From a bacterium (GTDB taxonomy: Bacteria; Patescibacteriota; Microgenomatia; Levybacterales; UBA12049), in assembly GCA_021784535.1 (NCBI GenBank), contig JAJYHW010000055.1:1-5416 (forward strand): a DNA stretch of 5,416 nt, given 5' to 3'. Positions within the stretch are counted from its first letter, which is position 1; the number at the start of each line of letters is the position of its first letter. A model generated the notes under the pieces. It was given only the letters and a program-made list of their open reading frames with translations, searched no databases and was not told where the DNA came from. Below, piece after piece: positions 1-5,258 of the stretch. Position numbers and translations under genes: made by a program.

Positions 1-1
1 G

Positions 2-1033
2 ATCTCTGGCATTTTTACCCCATTTCTTAAAAATACAGAAAGCCTTGCGACCGGCGAGATTGGTTATCTGGCAGGCGGTATTAAGGATATCAGGCAGTGC
101 CGTGTGGGAGATACTATTACGTCTGCTGAAATGCAATCTGCAGGATTTATGCCGTTGCCTGGATATAAAACACCCTTGCCGATGGTTTTTTTTGGCATGT
201 ATCCTAAGTCTTCTGATGAATATCTGGAATTAAAAGAGGCATTGGGTAAGCTTGCGCTCAATGATACATCGTTGACGTATACTGATGAATATTCAGCATA
301 TCTTGGAAGCGGATTCAGGGTTGGATTTCTTGGTTTATTGCATGCCGATATCGTCAAGGAACGGCTTAAGCAGGAATTTGGTTTGGATTTATTGTTGACT
401 ATGCCGCAGGTGCTGTATGAGCAAAGAGGAGAAGTGATGTACGAGCCGTATATGCTTTTGAATGTGTATGTTCCGGCAGAGTATGTCGGCAATGTTATGT
501 CGGTCTGTCAAAAGAAAAAAGGAGCACTTCTTGACATGCAGTATCATGAGGCATTTGTTGTCTTATCTTATGAAATGCCATATTCAATGTTTATCCGCGG
601 ACTTGCGGGCGAAATTAAATCAGTCACTGCAGGGTATGGGAGTCTCGATTATGAGTTGGCGGATTATAAAGAAGCGGATCTGGTGAAACTTGAAATTATG
701 ATTAACAGTAATCCGATTGATGTGCTGTCAGAGCTTGTTTATAAAGATGAAGCAAATTATATCGCTCGTGAGAAAGCAGAGAAATTGAAAGAATCGCTTG
801 ACCGGCAACAATTCCGTCAGATTATTCAGGTGACAGTTAATAATCAGATCGTCGCCCGTGAGGAGATCTCACCGTATAGAAAAGATGTGTTGGCAAAGAT
901 GTCCGGCGGTGACAGGACAAGAAAAGACAAGCTGCTTGAGGCACAAAAAAAAGGAAAGAAAAAAATGAAAACCACGGGAAAAGTTGCACTCTCTCAAGAA
1001 GCCCTCTTCTCTATGATTTCAGATAACAGTTAA
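2..1033 (+). CDS. lepA: Elongation factor 4 (LepA), 3' part, cut by window edge
   Basis: Back-translocating/ribosome-remodelling translational GTPase acting on the 70S ribosome at the inner membrane or in the cytosol. An open frame runs from base 2 with no start, so the GTPase domain (G motifs) lies outside the window. The 343 visible residues cover the end of domain II (GIFTPFLK, GEIGYLAGGIKD, VGDTIT), domain III with the LepA-type GFRVGFLGLLH (about residues 104-114), the domain V-like part (SLDYELADYKEADLVKLEIMIN, RQQFRQIIQ) and the LepA-specific C-terminal domain ending in SGGDRTRKDKLLEAQKKGKK and KVALSQEALFSMI. These match E. coli LepA along their length, apart from a region near bases 410-450 that seems about 20 residues shorter. 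The stop is TAA at 1031-1033, two bases from the convergent hydrolase stop. EF-G and TypA are excluded by the C-terminal domain. Confidence 0.96.
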   Translation: MSGIFTPFLKNTESLATGEIGYLAGGIKDIRQCRVGDTITSAEMQSAGFMPLPGYKTPLPMVFFGMYPKSSDEYLELKEALGKLALNDTSLTYTDEYSAYLGSGFRVGFLGLLHADIVKERLKQEFGLDLLLTMPQVLYEQRGEVMYEPYMLLNVYVPAEYVGNVMSVCQKKKGALLDMQYHEAFVVLSYEMPYSMFIRGLAGEIKSVTAGYGSLDYELADYKEADLVKLEIMINSNPIDVLSELVYKDEANYIAREKAEKLKESLDRQQFRQIIQVTVNNQIVAREEISPYRKDVLAKMSGGDRTRKDKLLEAQKKGKKKMKTTGKVALSQEALFSMISDNS

Positions 1034-1035
1034 CC

Positions 1036-1602
1036 TTACTCTTTAAGAATAATGTCCAGTAATGCTGGAAATTCTTTAGTTTTCATATCGTTATAGCAAA
1101 AATGTCCCATGTTTTGAAAATTATGCCTGTTTAACTTAGGCATTTTTTCTTGTATGGTATGTACGGAATCCTGTATGTCTTTATCATCGTCATTGGAAAC
1201 AAGAATATGCACATGAGTTCTTTCAGTGATTGTTGGATCAATTGTAAAATCGAAGAATATATCTGTTTTTCTTCTCTCTGGATCTAGCCAGGGAGCAACA
1301 AGCACAAGTTTTTTAATAGGTATTTTGTTTTCTGTCAACCAGCGCACGAGGAATCCGCCTCCGCAACTATGACCAATAAGAATTGAGTCTTTATCAATAT
1401 GAAAGCGCTCAAATTCTGATCTCCATTTTTTATAATCTGGTTTGTATGCATCAGGCATTTCGGGTGTCTGGGTAAAAATTCCATTTATTAATAATTGTTT
1501 TTGTAACCATGGGAACCAATGGCTATTTGATAATGAAGGATAGGTGTCGCTAAAATATTCTTCTCTGCCACAGGTTCCATGGAGGATAATTGCGTTTTTC
1601 AT
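1036..1602 (-). CDS. Small alpha/beta serine hydrolase, RBBP9/YdeN family
   Basis: A 188-residue cytosolic protein with no signal peptide, close to the usual length of this family (about 185-190). The N-terminal strand IILHG (5-9) is followed by the family signature HWFPWL (28-33). The nucleophile elbow is GHSCGG with Ser79. The acid is probably Asp139 in SNDDDKD, and the base is His167 in NMGHF, giving a complete Ser-Asp-His triad. VLVAPWLDPE (100-109) is the typical strand after the nucleophile helix. The substrate cannot be read from sequence; family members are esterase-like and poorly characterised. It lies 39 bp downstream of the cohesin/PKD gene on the same strand, but has its own extended -10 box just before the ATG, so it may be transcribed separately. 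There is no Shine-Dalgarno. The gene looks more AT-rich by eye than its neighbours, which weakly suggests a different origin. Confidence 0.9.
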   Translation of the reverse strand: MKNAIILHGTCGREEYFSDTYPSLSNSHWFPWLQKQLLINGIFTQTPEMPDAYKPDYKKWRSEFERFHIDKDSILIGHSCGGGFLVRWLTENKIPIKKLVLVAPWLDPERRKTDIFFDFTIDPTITERTHVHILVSNDDDKDIQDSVHTIQEKMPKLNRHNFQNMGHFCYNDMKTKEFPALLDIILKE

Positions 1603-1611
1603 AACACAAAA

Positions 1612-1620
1612 ATTATAACA
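1612..1620 (-). promoter_or_regulatory. Extended -10 promoter of the hydrolase gene, leaderless arrangement
   Basis: On the minus strand the sequence reads TGTTATAAT: a perfect TATAAT (1617 down to 1612) preceded by the TGn extension at 1620-1618. Only 9 bases separate the box from the ATG at 1602, so a start about 7 bases downstream would leave an mRNA with almost no leader. No good -35 hexamer is seen at 16-18 bp spacing, which is tolerable for an extended -10 promoter. Transcription from the upstream gene remains an alternative. Confidence 0.5.
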
Positions 1621-1641
1621 TAGATACTTGGCATATGTGGA

Positions 1642-2835
1642 TTAGAGGATGAAGAAGAGTAATCCTCCGCCGACGATGAGGAACATTGCGCTCAGACTTA
1701 TGCCTACGGCTATACCTGTTGATCCGGTCGCAGGCATTGTTGGAGACGGATTGACAGTACCGCTGCCGCTTGCCGCGTTCACGGTGATTGTCTGTGAGCA
1801 GTTTGCCGAAGAGCTGGCGTCTGATGAGCTAACTGCTCCTGTACTATCTGTAAGAATCGCATTTGCCGTAAATGTACCGGGATTGCTGTAGGTATGTGCT
1901 GCCTGAACATTGACAGATGCTGTGCCGATGCCTCCTGATTGCGTAACGTCACTGATTTGTCCATCACCGAAGTTAAATGTTACCTTACTGATAGTTTCAG
2001 CGCTGCTGCTGCCGCTTGCTGTGAAAGTAAGCGCGTAAGGTGCGTTACCTGTCGAAGGGCCGTTTATTGTTAAGCTGCTGCAAATTGGCGGATTACTGGA
2101 AGGTGTTCCGCTTATCACTGGTTGCAGTTGCACTGTTGGTGTTGCTGTCGGTGCGCTTGAGGGCGCTGCAGTTGGTGCAGTTGACGGAGTCGGCGAGACT
2201 GCTACTGAGGGAGCAGGTGTTCCTGTAGGAACTGTTGAGGTAGGCGAGGGAGAAGTGCCAGTAATGGCGATCGTTGCGGGAGTTGCACTTGATAAGACAT
2301 TCTCACTTGCCTGGTCATTTGGCCCGATAGAAAGTACCTGGGTATTTGTTGTATAAGATACAAGAGTAGGAGTACCTGGCGGTGTGGCTTTTAATGCAAC
2401 GAAATTAATTGTGGCGGCCGTTACTGCTTGCTGGATAGCTTTTGTCGGATCAGGGCCAACAGAAAGGGTGACGGCAATTTTTCCGGGAGAATAGATAGGT
2501 CCTTCAAGCACAGAGGGAAATGCAGAGACATTTGGTACGAATGCGTTTGCTGAAGCGGTTGCCAAAACAGTCGGATCATACTGAATCTCAAGTTTTACAA
2601 AAGAAACAAGATTTTTTCCCGGATCTACGGTAATTGCAAGAGGAATGGTACTTCCAATATTTTCCTGAATAGGTGCAGAAGCAGAAGAATTTGGGCTGAA
2701 CGCAAGATTTGTTGACGCGGCTGCATGTTGCTGCGTATTGGTTTGTTGTTGAAGAATATATACTGTTAGCGGAATACCGACAAGGAGAATAACGATAAAT
2801 CCAATTAAAAAAAGTTTTTTACCGCTTAAATTCAT
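1642..2835 (-). CDS. Cell-surface protein with cohesin and PKD domains, anchored at both ends
   Basis: A 397-residue exported protein counted from the ATG at 2835. An N-terminal positive patch (SGKK) and a hydrophobic segment (about 8-28) form a signal anchor, followed by Gln/Ala-rich QQQTNTQQHAAAS. Residues of about 42-190 resemble a cohesin-type beta-sandwich (LAFSPNS, VKLEIQYDPTVL, IYSPGKIAVTLSVG, ATINFVALK). A Pro/Thr/Ser linker covers about 193-240. A PKD-like domain (about 250-352) carries NFGDG (288-292) and HTYSNPGTF, and is bracketed by Cys252 and Cys346, a possible disulfide. The tail has MPATGS (367-372) and then a hydrophobic segment to the last residue, without the basic tail of a classical sortase signal. 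A TTG at 2853 in frame would add six residues; I prefer the ATG because MNLSGKK directly precedes the membrane segment and the TTG sits inside a hairpin. The role is likely adhesion or surface scaffolding. The exact function is unknown. Confidence 0.85.
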   Translation of the reverse strand: MNLSGKKLFLIGFIVILLVGIPLTVYILQQQTNTQQHAAASTNLAFSPNSSASAPIQENIGSTIPLAITVDPGKNLVSFVKLEIQYDPTVLATASANAFVPNVSAFPSVLEGPIYSPGKIAVTLSVGPDPTKAIQQAVTAATINFVALKATPPGTPTLVSYTTNTQVLSIGPNDQASENVLSSATPATIAITGTSPSPTSTVPTGTPAPSVAVSPTPSTAPTAAPSSAPTATPTVQLQPVISGTPSSNPPICSSLTINGPSTGNAPYALTFTASGSSSAETISKVTFNFGDGQISDVTQSGGIGTASVNVQAAHTYSNPGTFTANAILTDSTGAVSSSDASSSANCSQTITVNAASGSGTVNPSPTMPATGSTGIAVGISLSAMFLIVGGGLLFFIL

Positions 2836-2845
2836 ACAATAATAG

Positions 2846-2863
2846 CCGTTCAAGACCGAACGG
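2846..2863. promoter_or_regulatory. Inverted repeat in the 5' leader of the surface-protein gene (candidate operator or leader hairpin)
   Basis: Perfect 6-bp arms CCGTTC (2846-2851) and GAACGG (2858-2863) flank 6 bases. A second, overlapping dyad ACCG-AA-CGGT sits at 2855-2864. It spans the predicted transcription start and most of the leader, ending about 10 bases before the ATG. This placement suits a repressor site or an mRNA hairpin affecting translation. The binding factor is unknown. Confidence 0.45.
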
Positions 2864-2870
2864 TAATTTA

Positions 2871-2899
2871 ATCGTATAGAAGAAAAAAGGCTGTGTCAA
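2871..2899 (-). promoter_or_regulatory. Sigma70-type promoter of the cohesin/PKD surface-protein gene
   Basis: On the minus strand a perfect -35 TTGACA (2899-2894) is followed after exactly 17 bases by TACGAT (2876-2871), a 4/6 match to TATAAT. The expected transcription start is near 2864, giving a leader of about 29 bases to the ATG at 2835. The leader contains the dyad at 2846-2863 and no Shine-Dalgarno. An alternative -10 (TATACG, spacing 15) overlaps and is less well placed. Confidence 0.6.
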
Positions 2900-2943
2900 T
2901 AGATCTGAACGAAAATACTGTTACGAGTTGCTGTATTAATAGA

Positions 2944-2959
2944 TTAAAGCGTTAAAGCG
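2944..2959. repeat. Tandem 8-bp repeat TTAAAGCG x2
   Basis: TTAAAGCG occurs twice back to back (2944-2951, 2952-2959) and is followed by TT. It lies in the divergent control region just before the central palindrome. It may be chance in AT-rich DNA or part of a protein-binding site. Confidence 0.5.
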
Positions 2960-2966
2960 TTGTGAG

Positions 2967-2983
2967 TTTGCAAAAGTTGCAAA
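2967..2983. promoter_or_regulatory. Palindrome TTTGCAA-AAG-TTGCAAA midway between divergent promoters
   Basis: Perfect 7-bp arms (2967-2973 and 2977-2983) are separated by three bases. The centre lies almost exactly midway between the two divergent -35 boxes (2894-2899 and 3046-3051). It has the form of an operator for a dimeric helix-turn-helix regulator. No T-tract follows, so a terminator is unlikely. The regulator is not identifiable from this window. Confidence 0.45.
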
Positions 2984-3004
2984 TATAAAACCATTAATTC
3001 GTCA

Positions 3005-3031
3005 ACTTATTAATATGTTAAATCAATAAGT
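3005..3031. repeat. Inverted repeat ACTTATT...AATAAGT upstream of the groES promoter
   Basis: Perfect 7-bp arms (3005-3011 and 3025-3031) flank 13 bases that include a smaller TTAA-TATG-TTAA dyad (3010-3021). It ends 14 bases before the groES -35. The region is very AT-rich, so it could act as an UP-like element, be an operator, or be chance. Confidence 0.3.
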
Positions 3032-3045
3032 ATTGCTATAGGGTC

Positions 3046-3074
3046 TTGACAAGAGGAATTTTCTATTTTATACT
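3046..3074 (+). promoter_or_regulatory. Sigma70-type promoter of groES-groEL
   Basis: A perfect TTGACA (3046-3051), a 17-base spacer and TATACT (3069-3074, 5/6 to consensus). The expected start is near 3081, giving a leader of about 42 bases to the groES ATG. It is overlapped downstream by the CIRCE-like operator, as in other HrcA-regulated groE operons. No sigma32-type promoter was seen. Confidence 0.8.
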
Positions 3075-3101
3075 TTAGCATACAAACAGATTGAGTGATA
3101 A
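3075..3101 (+). promoter_or_regulatory. Degenerate CIRCE element (HrcA operator)
   Basis: The known CIRCE consensus is TTAGCACTC-N9-GAGTGCTAA. Here the left half is TTAGCATAC (3075-3083, 7/9), the spacer is exactly 9 bases (3084-3092) and the right half is GAGTGATAA (3093-3101, 8/9), for 15/18 in total. It begins right after the -10 box and covers the expected transcription start, the standard position for HrcA repression of groESL. The right half also starts a small dyad, GTGAT (3095-3099) with ATCAC (3105-3109). Confidence 0.75.
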
Positions 3102-3122
3102 TTCATCACAATTTATATTGCT

Positions 3123-3422
3123 ATGACAATAAAAACAAATATTAAGCCATTATTTGATCATGTTCTTATTAAACCGCTTCAGGCAGAAGAGAAAACTGCA
3201 GGAGGTATCTATCTGCCTGAAAATGTAAAAGAAAAACCGCAAATTGGTGAAGTTGTCGCTGTCGGTCCAGGCATTGTCCATCCAAAGGGTGAAGTTGAAA
3301 AGATGGTTGTGAAAGCCGGTGATAAGGTATATTACACCAAATGGGGAGGTAATGAAGTGAAGGTCGGTAACGAAGAGTGGAAAATTGTAAAACAAACTGA
3401 TATACTCGCAATCGTAGACTAG
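3123..3422 (+). CDS. groES: Co-chaperonin GroES (Hsp10)
   Basis: The 99-residue subunit of the heptameric lid that caps GroEL during folding in the cytosol; the length is normal for the family. FDHVLIKPLQAEEKTAGGIYLPE carries the mobile loop (about 21-38). Its hydrophobic tripeptide is I29-Y30-L31, where E. coli has IVL. The conserved core IGEVVAVGPG (41-50), VKAGDKVYY (63-71) and the C-terminal TDILAIVD are all present. The gene is first in the groE operon, about 42 bases after the predicted transcription start and directly behind the CIRCE-like operator. No Shine-Dalgarno precedes the ATG. Its TAG stop forms the first bases of the long inverted repeat in the groES-groEL spacer. Confidence 0.97.
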   Translation: MTIKTNIKPLFDHVLIKPLQAEEKTAGGIYLPENVKEKPQIGEVVAVGPGIVHPKGEVEKMVVKAGDKVYYTKWGGNEVKVGNEEWKIVKQTDILAIVD

Positions 3423-3485
3423 GGTTTAGATGTTAGGCGCTAGGGACTAGAAAAAGTTTCCCTATCCCCTAAAATCTAATCCCTA
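3420..3485 (+). repeat. Long imperfect inverted repeat filling the groES-groEL spacer
   Basis: Arms 3420-3446 and 3459-3485 can pair at about 23 of 27 positions, with a 12-base loop (3447-3458). The outer part is TAGGGTTTAGAT against ATCTAATCCCTA (11/12), the middle is TTAGG against CCTAA, and the inner part is TAGGGA against TCCCTA. The left arm starts with the groES stop codon. The right arm ends 13 bases before the groEL ATG. Each arm also repeats a short TAGGG or CCCTA unit. No U-tract follows, so it is unlikely to be a full terminator. It could stabilise or process the bicistronic mRNA, or be a dispersed intergenic repeat. Confidence 0.75.
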
Positions 3486-3498
3486 AAAACTAAGCATT

Positions 3499-5154
3499 AT
3501 GGCAAAACAATTACAATTCGGAGAAGAAGCAAGACAGTCACTTGTAAAGGGTGTCAATACGCTGGCGCAAGCCGTGATTACGACGCTTGGACCAAAAGGT
3601 CGCAATGTCGCGCTTGAGAAAAAATGGGGCGGGCCTACTGTTGTTCATGATGGCGTTACTGTTGCTAAAGAGATTGAACTTAAAGATCCCTTTGAAAATA
3701 TGGGTGCCCAGATGGTAAAAGAAGCAGCCAGCAAAACAAATGATAATGCAGGAGACGGTACGACAACCGCAACTGTTCTTGCGCAGGCAATTGTCAATGG
3801 CGGTATGAAGCATGTCACCGCAGGCGCCAATCCTATGATTCTTCGTGAAGGAGTCAATAAGGCAGTAGCAGCAGTTATTGAAGAAGTGAAAAATATGGCA
3901 CGGCCTGTCAAGGATGAAGATGTCGTCCGTGTTGCAACTATCTCTGCACAGGATGAAACAATAGGCTCTCTTATCGCTGAAGCATTAAAGAAGGTAGGCA
4001 AGGATGGTGTCGTTACTGTTGAAGAAGGTCGTACGATGGAGATGGAAGTTGTTTACAAAGAAGGTATGGAATTTGACAAGGGATATGTTTCAGCATACTT
4101 CGCAACAAATACCGATAAGATGGAAGCTGAAATTGAAAATCCATATATTCTTATCACTGACAAAAAAATCTCAGCGCTTAATGAATTTGTTCCTTTTCTG
4201 GAAAGTTTTGTCAAAGTTTCAAAAAACCTCGTTATTATCGCTGATGATATCGAAGGCGAAGCGCTTGCGGCGCTTATCGTCAATAGACTTAAAGGAACCT
4301 TTAACGCTCTTGCAATTAAAGCTCCGGGATTCGGAGACCGCCGCAAAGAAATGCTTCAGGATATTGCTATTTTGACAGGAGGTACTGTTATTTCAGAAGA
4401 TACAGGACGGACTCTTGAAAGTATCACGATTGATGACTGCGGGCAAGCTGATAAAGTCTGGGCTGATAAAGAAAATACTAGGATTATCGGCGGAAAAGGT
4501 GATACAAAAGCACTCGCAGCACGTATTTCCCAGATTAAGGGAGCCATTCAGTCAACAACCTCTGATTTTGATCGCGAAAAATTGCAGGAAAGACTTGCCA
4601 AATTATCAGGTGGCGTTGCAGTGATTAACGTCGGTGCGGCAACTGAAGTTGAGATGAAAGAAAAGAAAGAGCGTGTCAATGATGCTGTCGCGGCAACCAA
4701 AGCAGCTCTTGAGGAAGGTATCGTTCCTGGAGGCGGAGTCACCTTGCTCAAAGCTCGCAAAGTTCTTGCAAAATTGCGGGATAGTTTGGCTATTGAGGAT
4801 CAGAGACTTGGGGTTGATATCTTATACGGAGCGCTTGAACAGCCAATTCGTTCGATCGTTAAGAATGCCGGAGAAGATGATGGTTGGGTTATTAAATCAA
4901 TTGAAGAACAGGAGAAGGCAGGTAAGAAAGATAGCGACTATGGGTTTAATGCTCTTACGGGTACATTTGATTCAATGATTAAGGCAGGTATTGTTGATCC
5001 GGCAAAAGTTACGAGATCAGCTGTTCAAAATGCTGCAAGTGTCGGAACAATGGTTCTGACAACTGAATGTTTGATTGCGGATCTTCCTGAAAAGAACTCA
5101 TCTGAAGGCGGAATGCCAGGCGGCATGCCAGGGGGAATGGGTGGAATGTACTAA
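3499..5154 (+). CDS. groEL: Chaperonin GroEL (Hsp60)
   Basis: A complete 551-residue subunit of the tetradecameric ATP-driven folding chamber. Equatorial ATP-site motifs are LGPKGRNV (30-37), DGVTVAKEIEL (51-61) and GDGTTTAT (85-92). The catalytic Asp is Asp395 in RVNDAVAATKAALEEG, the equivalent of E. coli Asp398, followed by the nucleotide-binding GGG at 411-413. The apical domain (about 190-375) keeps the GroES/substrate-binding residues YVSAYF (196-201) and IEGEALAALIVN (251-262). GGVAVINVG (371-379) leads back to the intermediate domain. The tail is a Gly/Met-rich GGM repeat ending in Tyr. Trp43 and His50 in the WGGPTVVHDG stretch differ from the E. coli residues but lie outside the catalytic set. 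It is co-transcribed with groES across a 76-bp spacer. There is no Shine-Dalgarno. A terminator follows 41 bases after the stop. Confidence 0.98.
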   Translation: MAKQLQFGEEARQSLVKGVNTLAQAVITTLGPKGRNVALEKKWGGPTVVHDGVTVAKEIELKDPFENMGAQMVKEAASKTNDNAGDGTTTATVLAQAIVNGGMKHVTAGANPMILREGVNKAVAAVIEEVKNMARPVKDEDVVRVATISAQDETIGSLIAEALKKVGKDGVVTVEEGRTMEMEVVYKEGMEFDKGYVSAYFATNTDKMEAEIENPYILITDKKISALNEFVPFLESFVKVSKNLVIIADDIEGEALAALIVNRLKGTFNALAIKAPGFGDRRKEMLQDIAILTGGTVISEDTGRTLESITIDDCGQADKVWADKENTRIIGGKGDTKALAARISQIKGAIQSTTSDFDREKLQERLAKLSGGVAVINVGAATEVEMKEKKERVNDAVAATKAALEEGIVPGGGVTLLKARKVLAKLRDSLAIEDQRLGVDILYGALEQPIRSIVKNAGEDDGWVIKSIEEQEKAGKKDSDYGFNALTGTFDSMIKAGIVDPAKVTRSAVQNAASVGTMVLTTECLIADLPEKNSSEGGMPGGMPGGMGGMY

Positions 5155-5170
5155 AGATATCTCAAAACGT

Positions 5171-5184
5171 AAAGCTCAAAGCTC
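5171..5184 (+). repeat. Tandem 7-bp repeat AAAGCTC x2 after groEL
   Basis: AAAGCTC occurs twice in tandem (5171-5177 and 5178-5184) and is followed by AAATCTAAATCCC (5185-5197). That stretch nearly repeats AAATCTAATCCC of the groES-groEL spacer (3472-3483). This suggests low-complexity intergenic repeats shared by the two spacers. Confidence 0.5.
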
Positions 5185-5195
5185 AAATCTAAATC

Positions 5196-5215
5196 CCGCC
5201 AAGAGGCGGTTTTTT
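5196..5215 (+). terminator. Rho-independent terminator of the groES-groEL operon
   Basis: CCGCC (5196-5200), loop AAGA (5201-5204) and GGCGG (5205-5209) form a perfect 5-bp GC stem followed at once by six T residues (5210-5215). It lies 41 bases after the groEL stop, with no other gene between. Confidence 0.9.
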
Positions 5216-5220
5216 ATTAT

Positions 5221-5248
5221 TTATGTTTGTTATATTATGTTTGTTATA
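5221..5248 (+). repeat. Perfect tandem duplication of a 14-bp unit
   Basis: TTATGTTTGTTATA occurs at 5221-5234 and again, unchanged, at 5235-5248, between the groEL terminator and the truncated dehydrogenase. The end of the second copy forms the first two bases of the TATAAT box, so the duplication sits where the -35 and spacer of that promoter would be. Confidence 0.85.
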
Positions 5249-5252
5249 TAAT
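5247..5252 (+). promoter_or_regulatory. -10 box (TATAAT) of the truncated dehydrogenase gene, leaderless arrangement
   Basis: A perfect TATAAT ends six bases before the ATG at 5259. Transcription would therefore start at or next to the start codon. No convincing -35 is present: TGTTTG at 5224-5229 has the right 17-bp spacing but a poor match. Confidence 0.45.
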
Positions 5253-5258
5253 ACTTTT

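Noticed and set aside
64..492. 142-codon open frame on the minus strand opposite lepA.
   Set aside because: It is an antisense shadow of a clearly recognised LepA frame and shows no family resemblance or gene context.
2836..2853. In-frame TTG start at 2853 that would lengthen the surface protein by six residues (MNGYYC).
   Set aside because: It lies inside the leader hairpin, only about 11 bases from the predicted transcription start, and has no ribosome binding site. The ATG at 2835 gives a standard MNLSGKK signal-anchor start.
2977..3005. TTGACG on the minus strand (3005-3000) as a second promoter toward the surface-protein gene.
   Set aside because: The nearest -10-like TATATT is only 12 bases away and nothing suitable lies at 16-18 bp. 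The promoter at 2871-2899 is much better.
3645..4001. 118-codon minus-strand open frame (and similar shorter ones) opposite groEL.
   Set aside because: Shadows of the groEL frame. Their composition follows the complementary strand and no domain is recognisable.
4004..4375. 123-codon plus-strand open frame inside groEL in another frame.
   Set aside because: Lys/Leu-rich product typical of an out-of-frame reading of groEL, with no start signal of its own.
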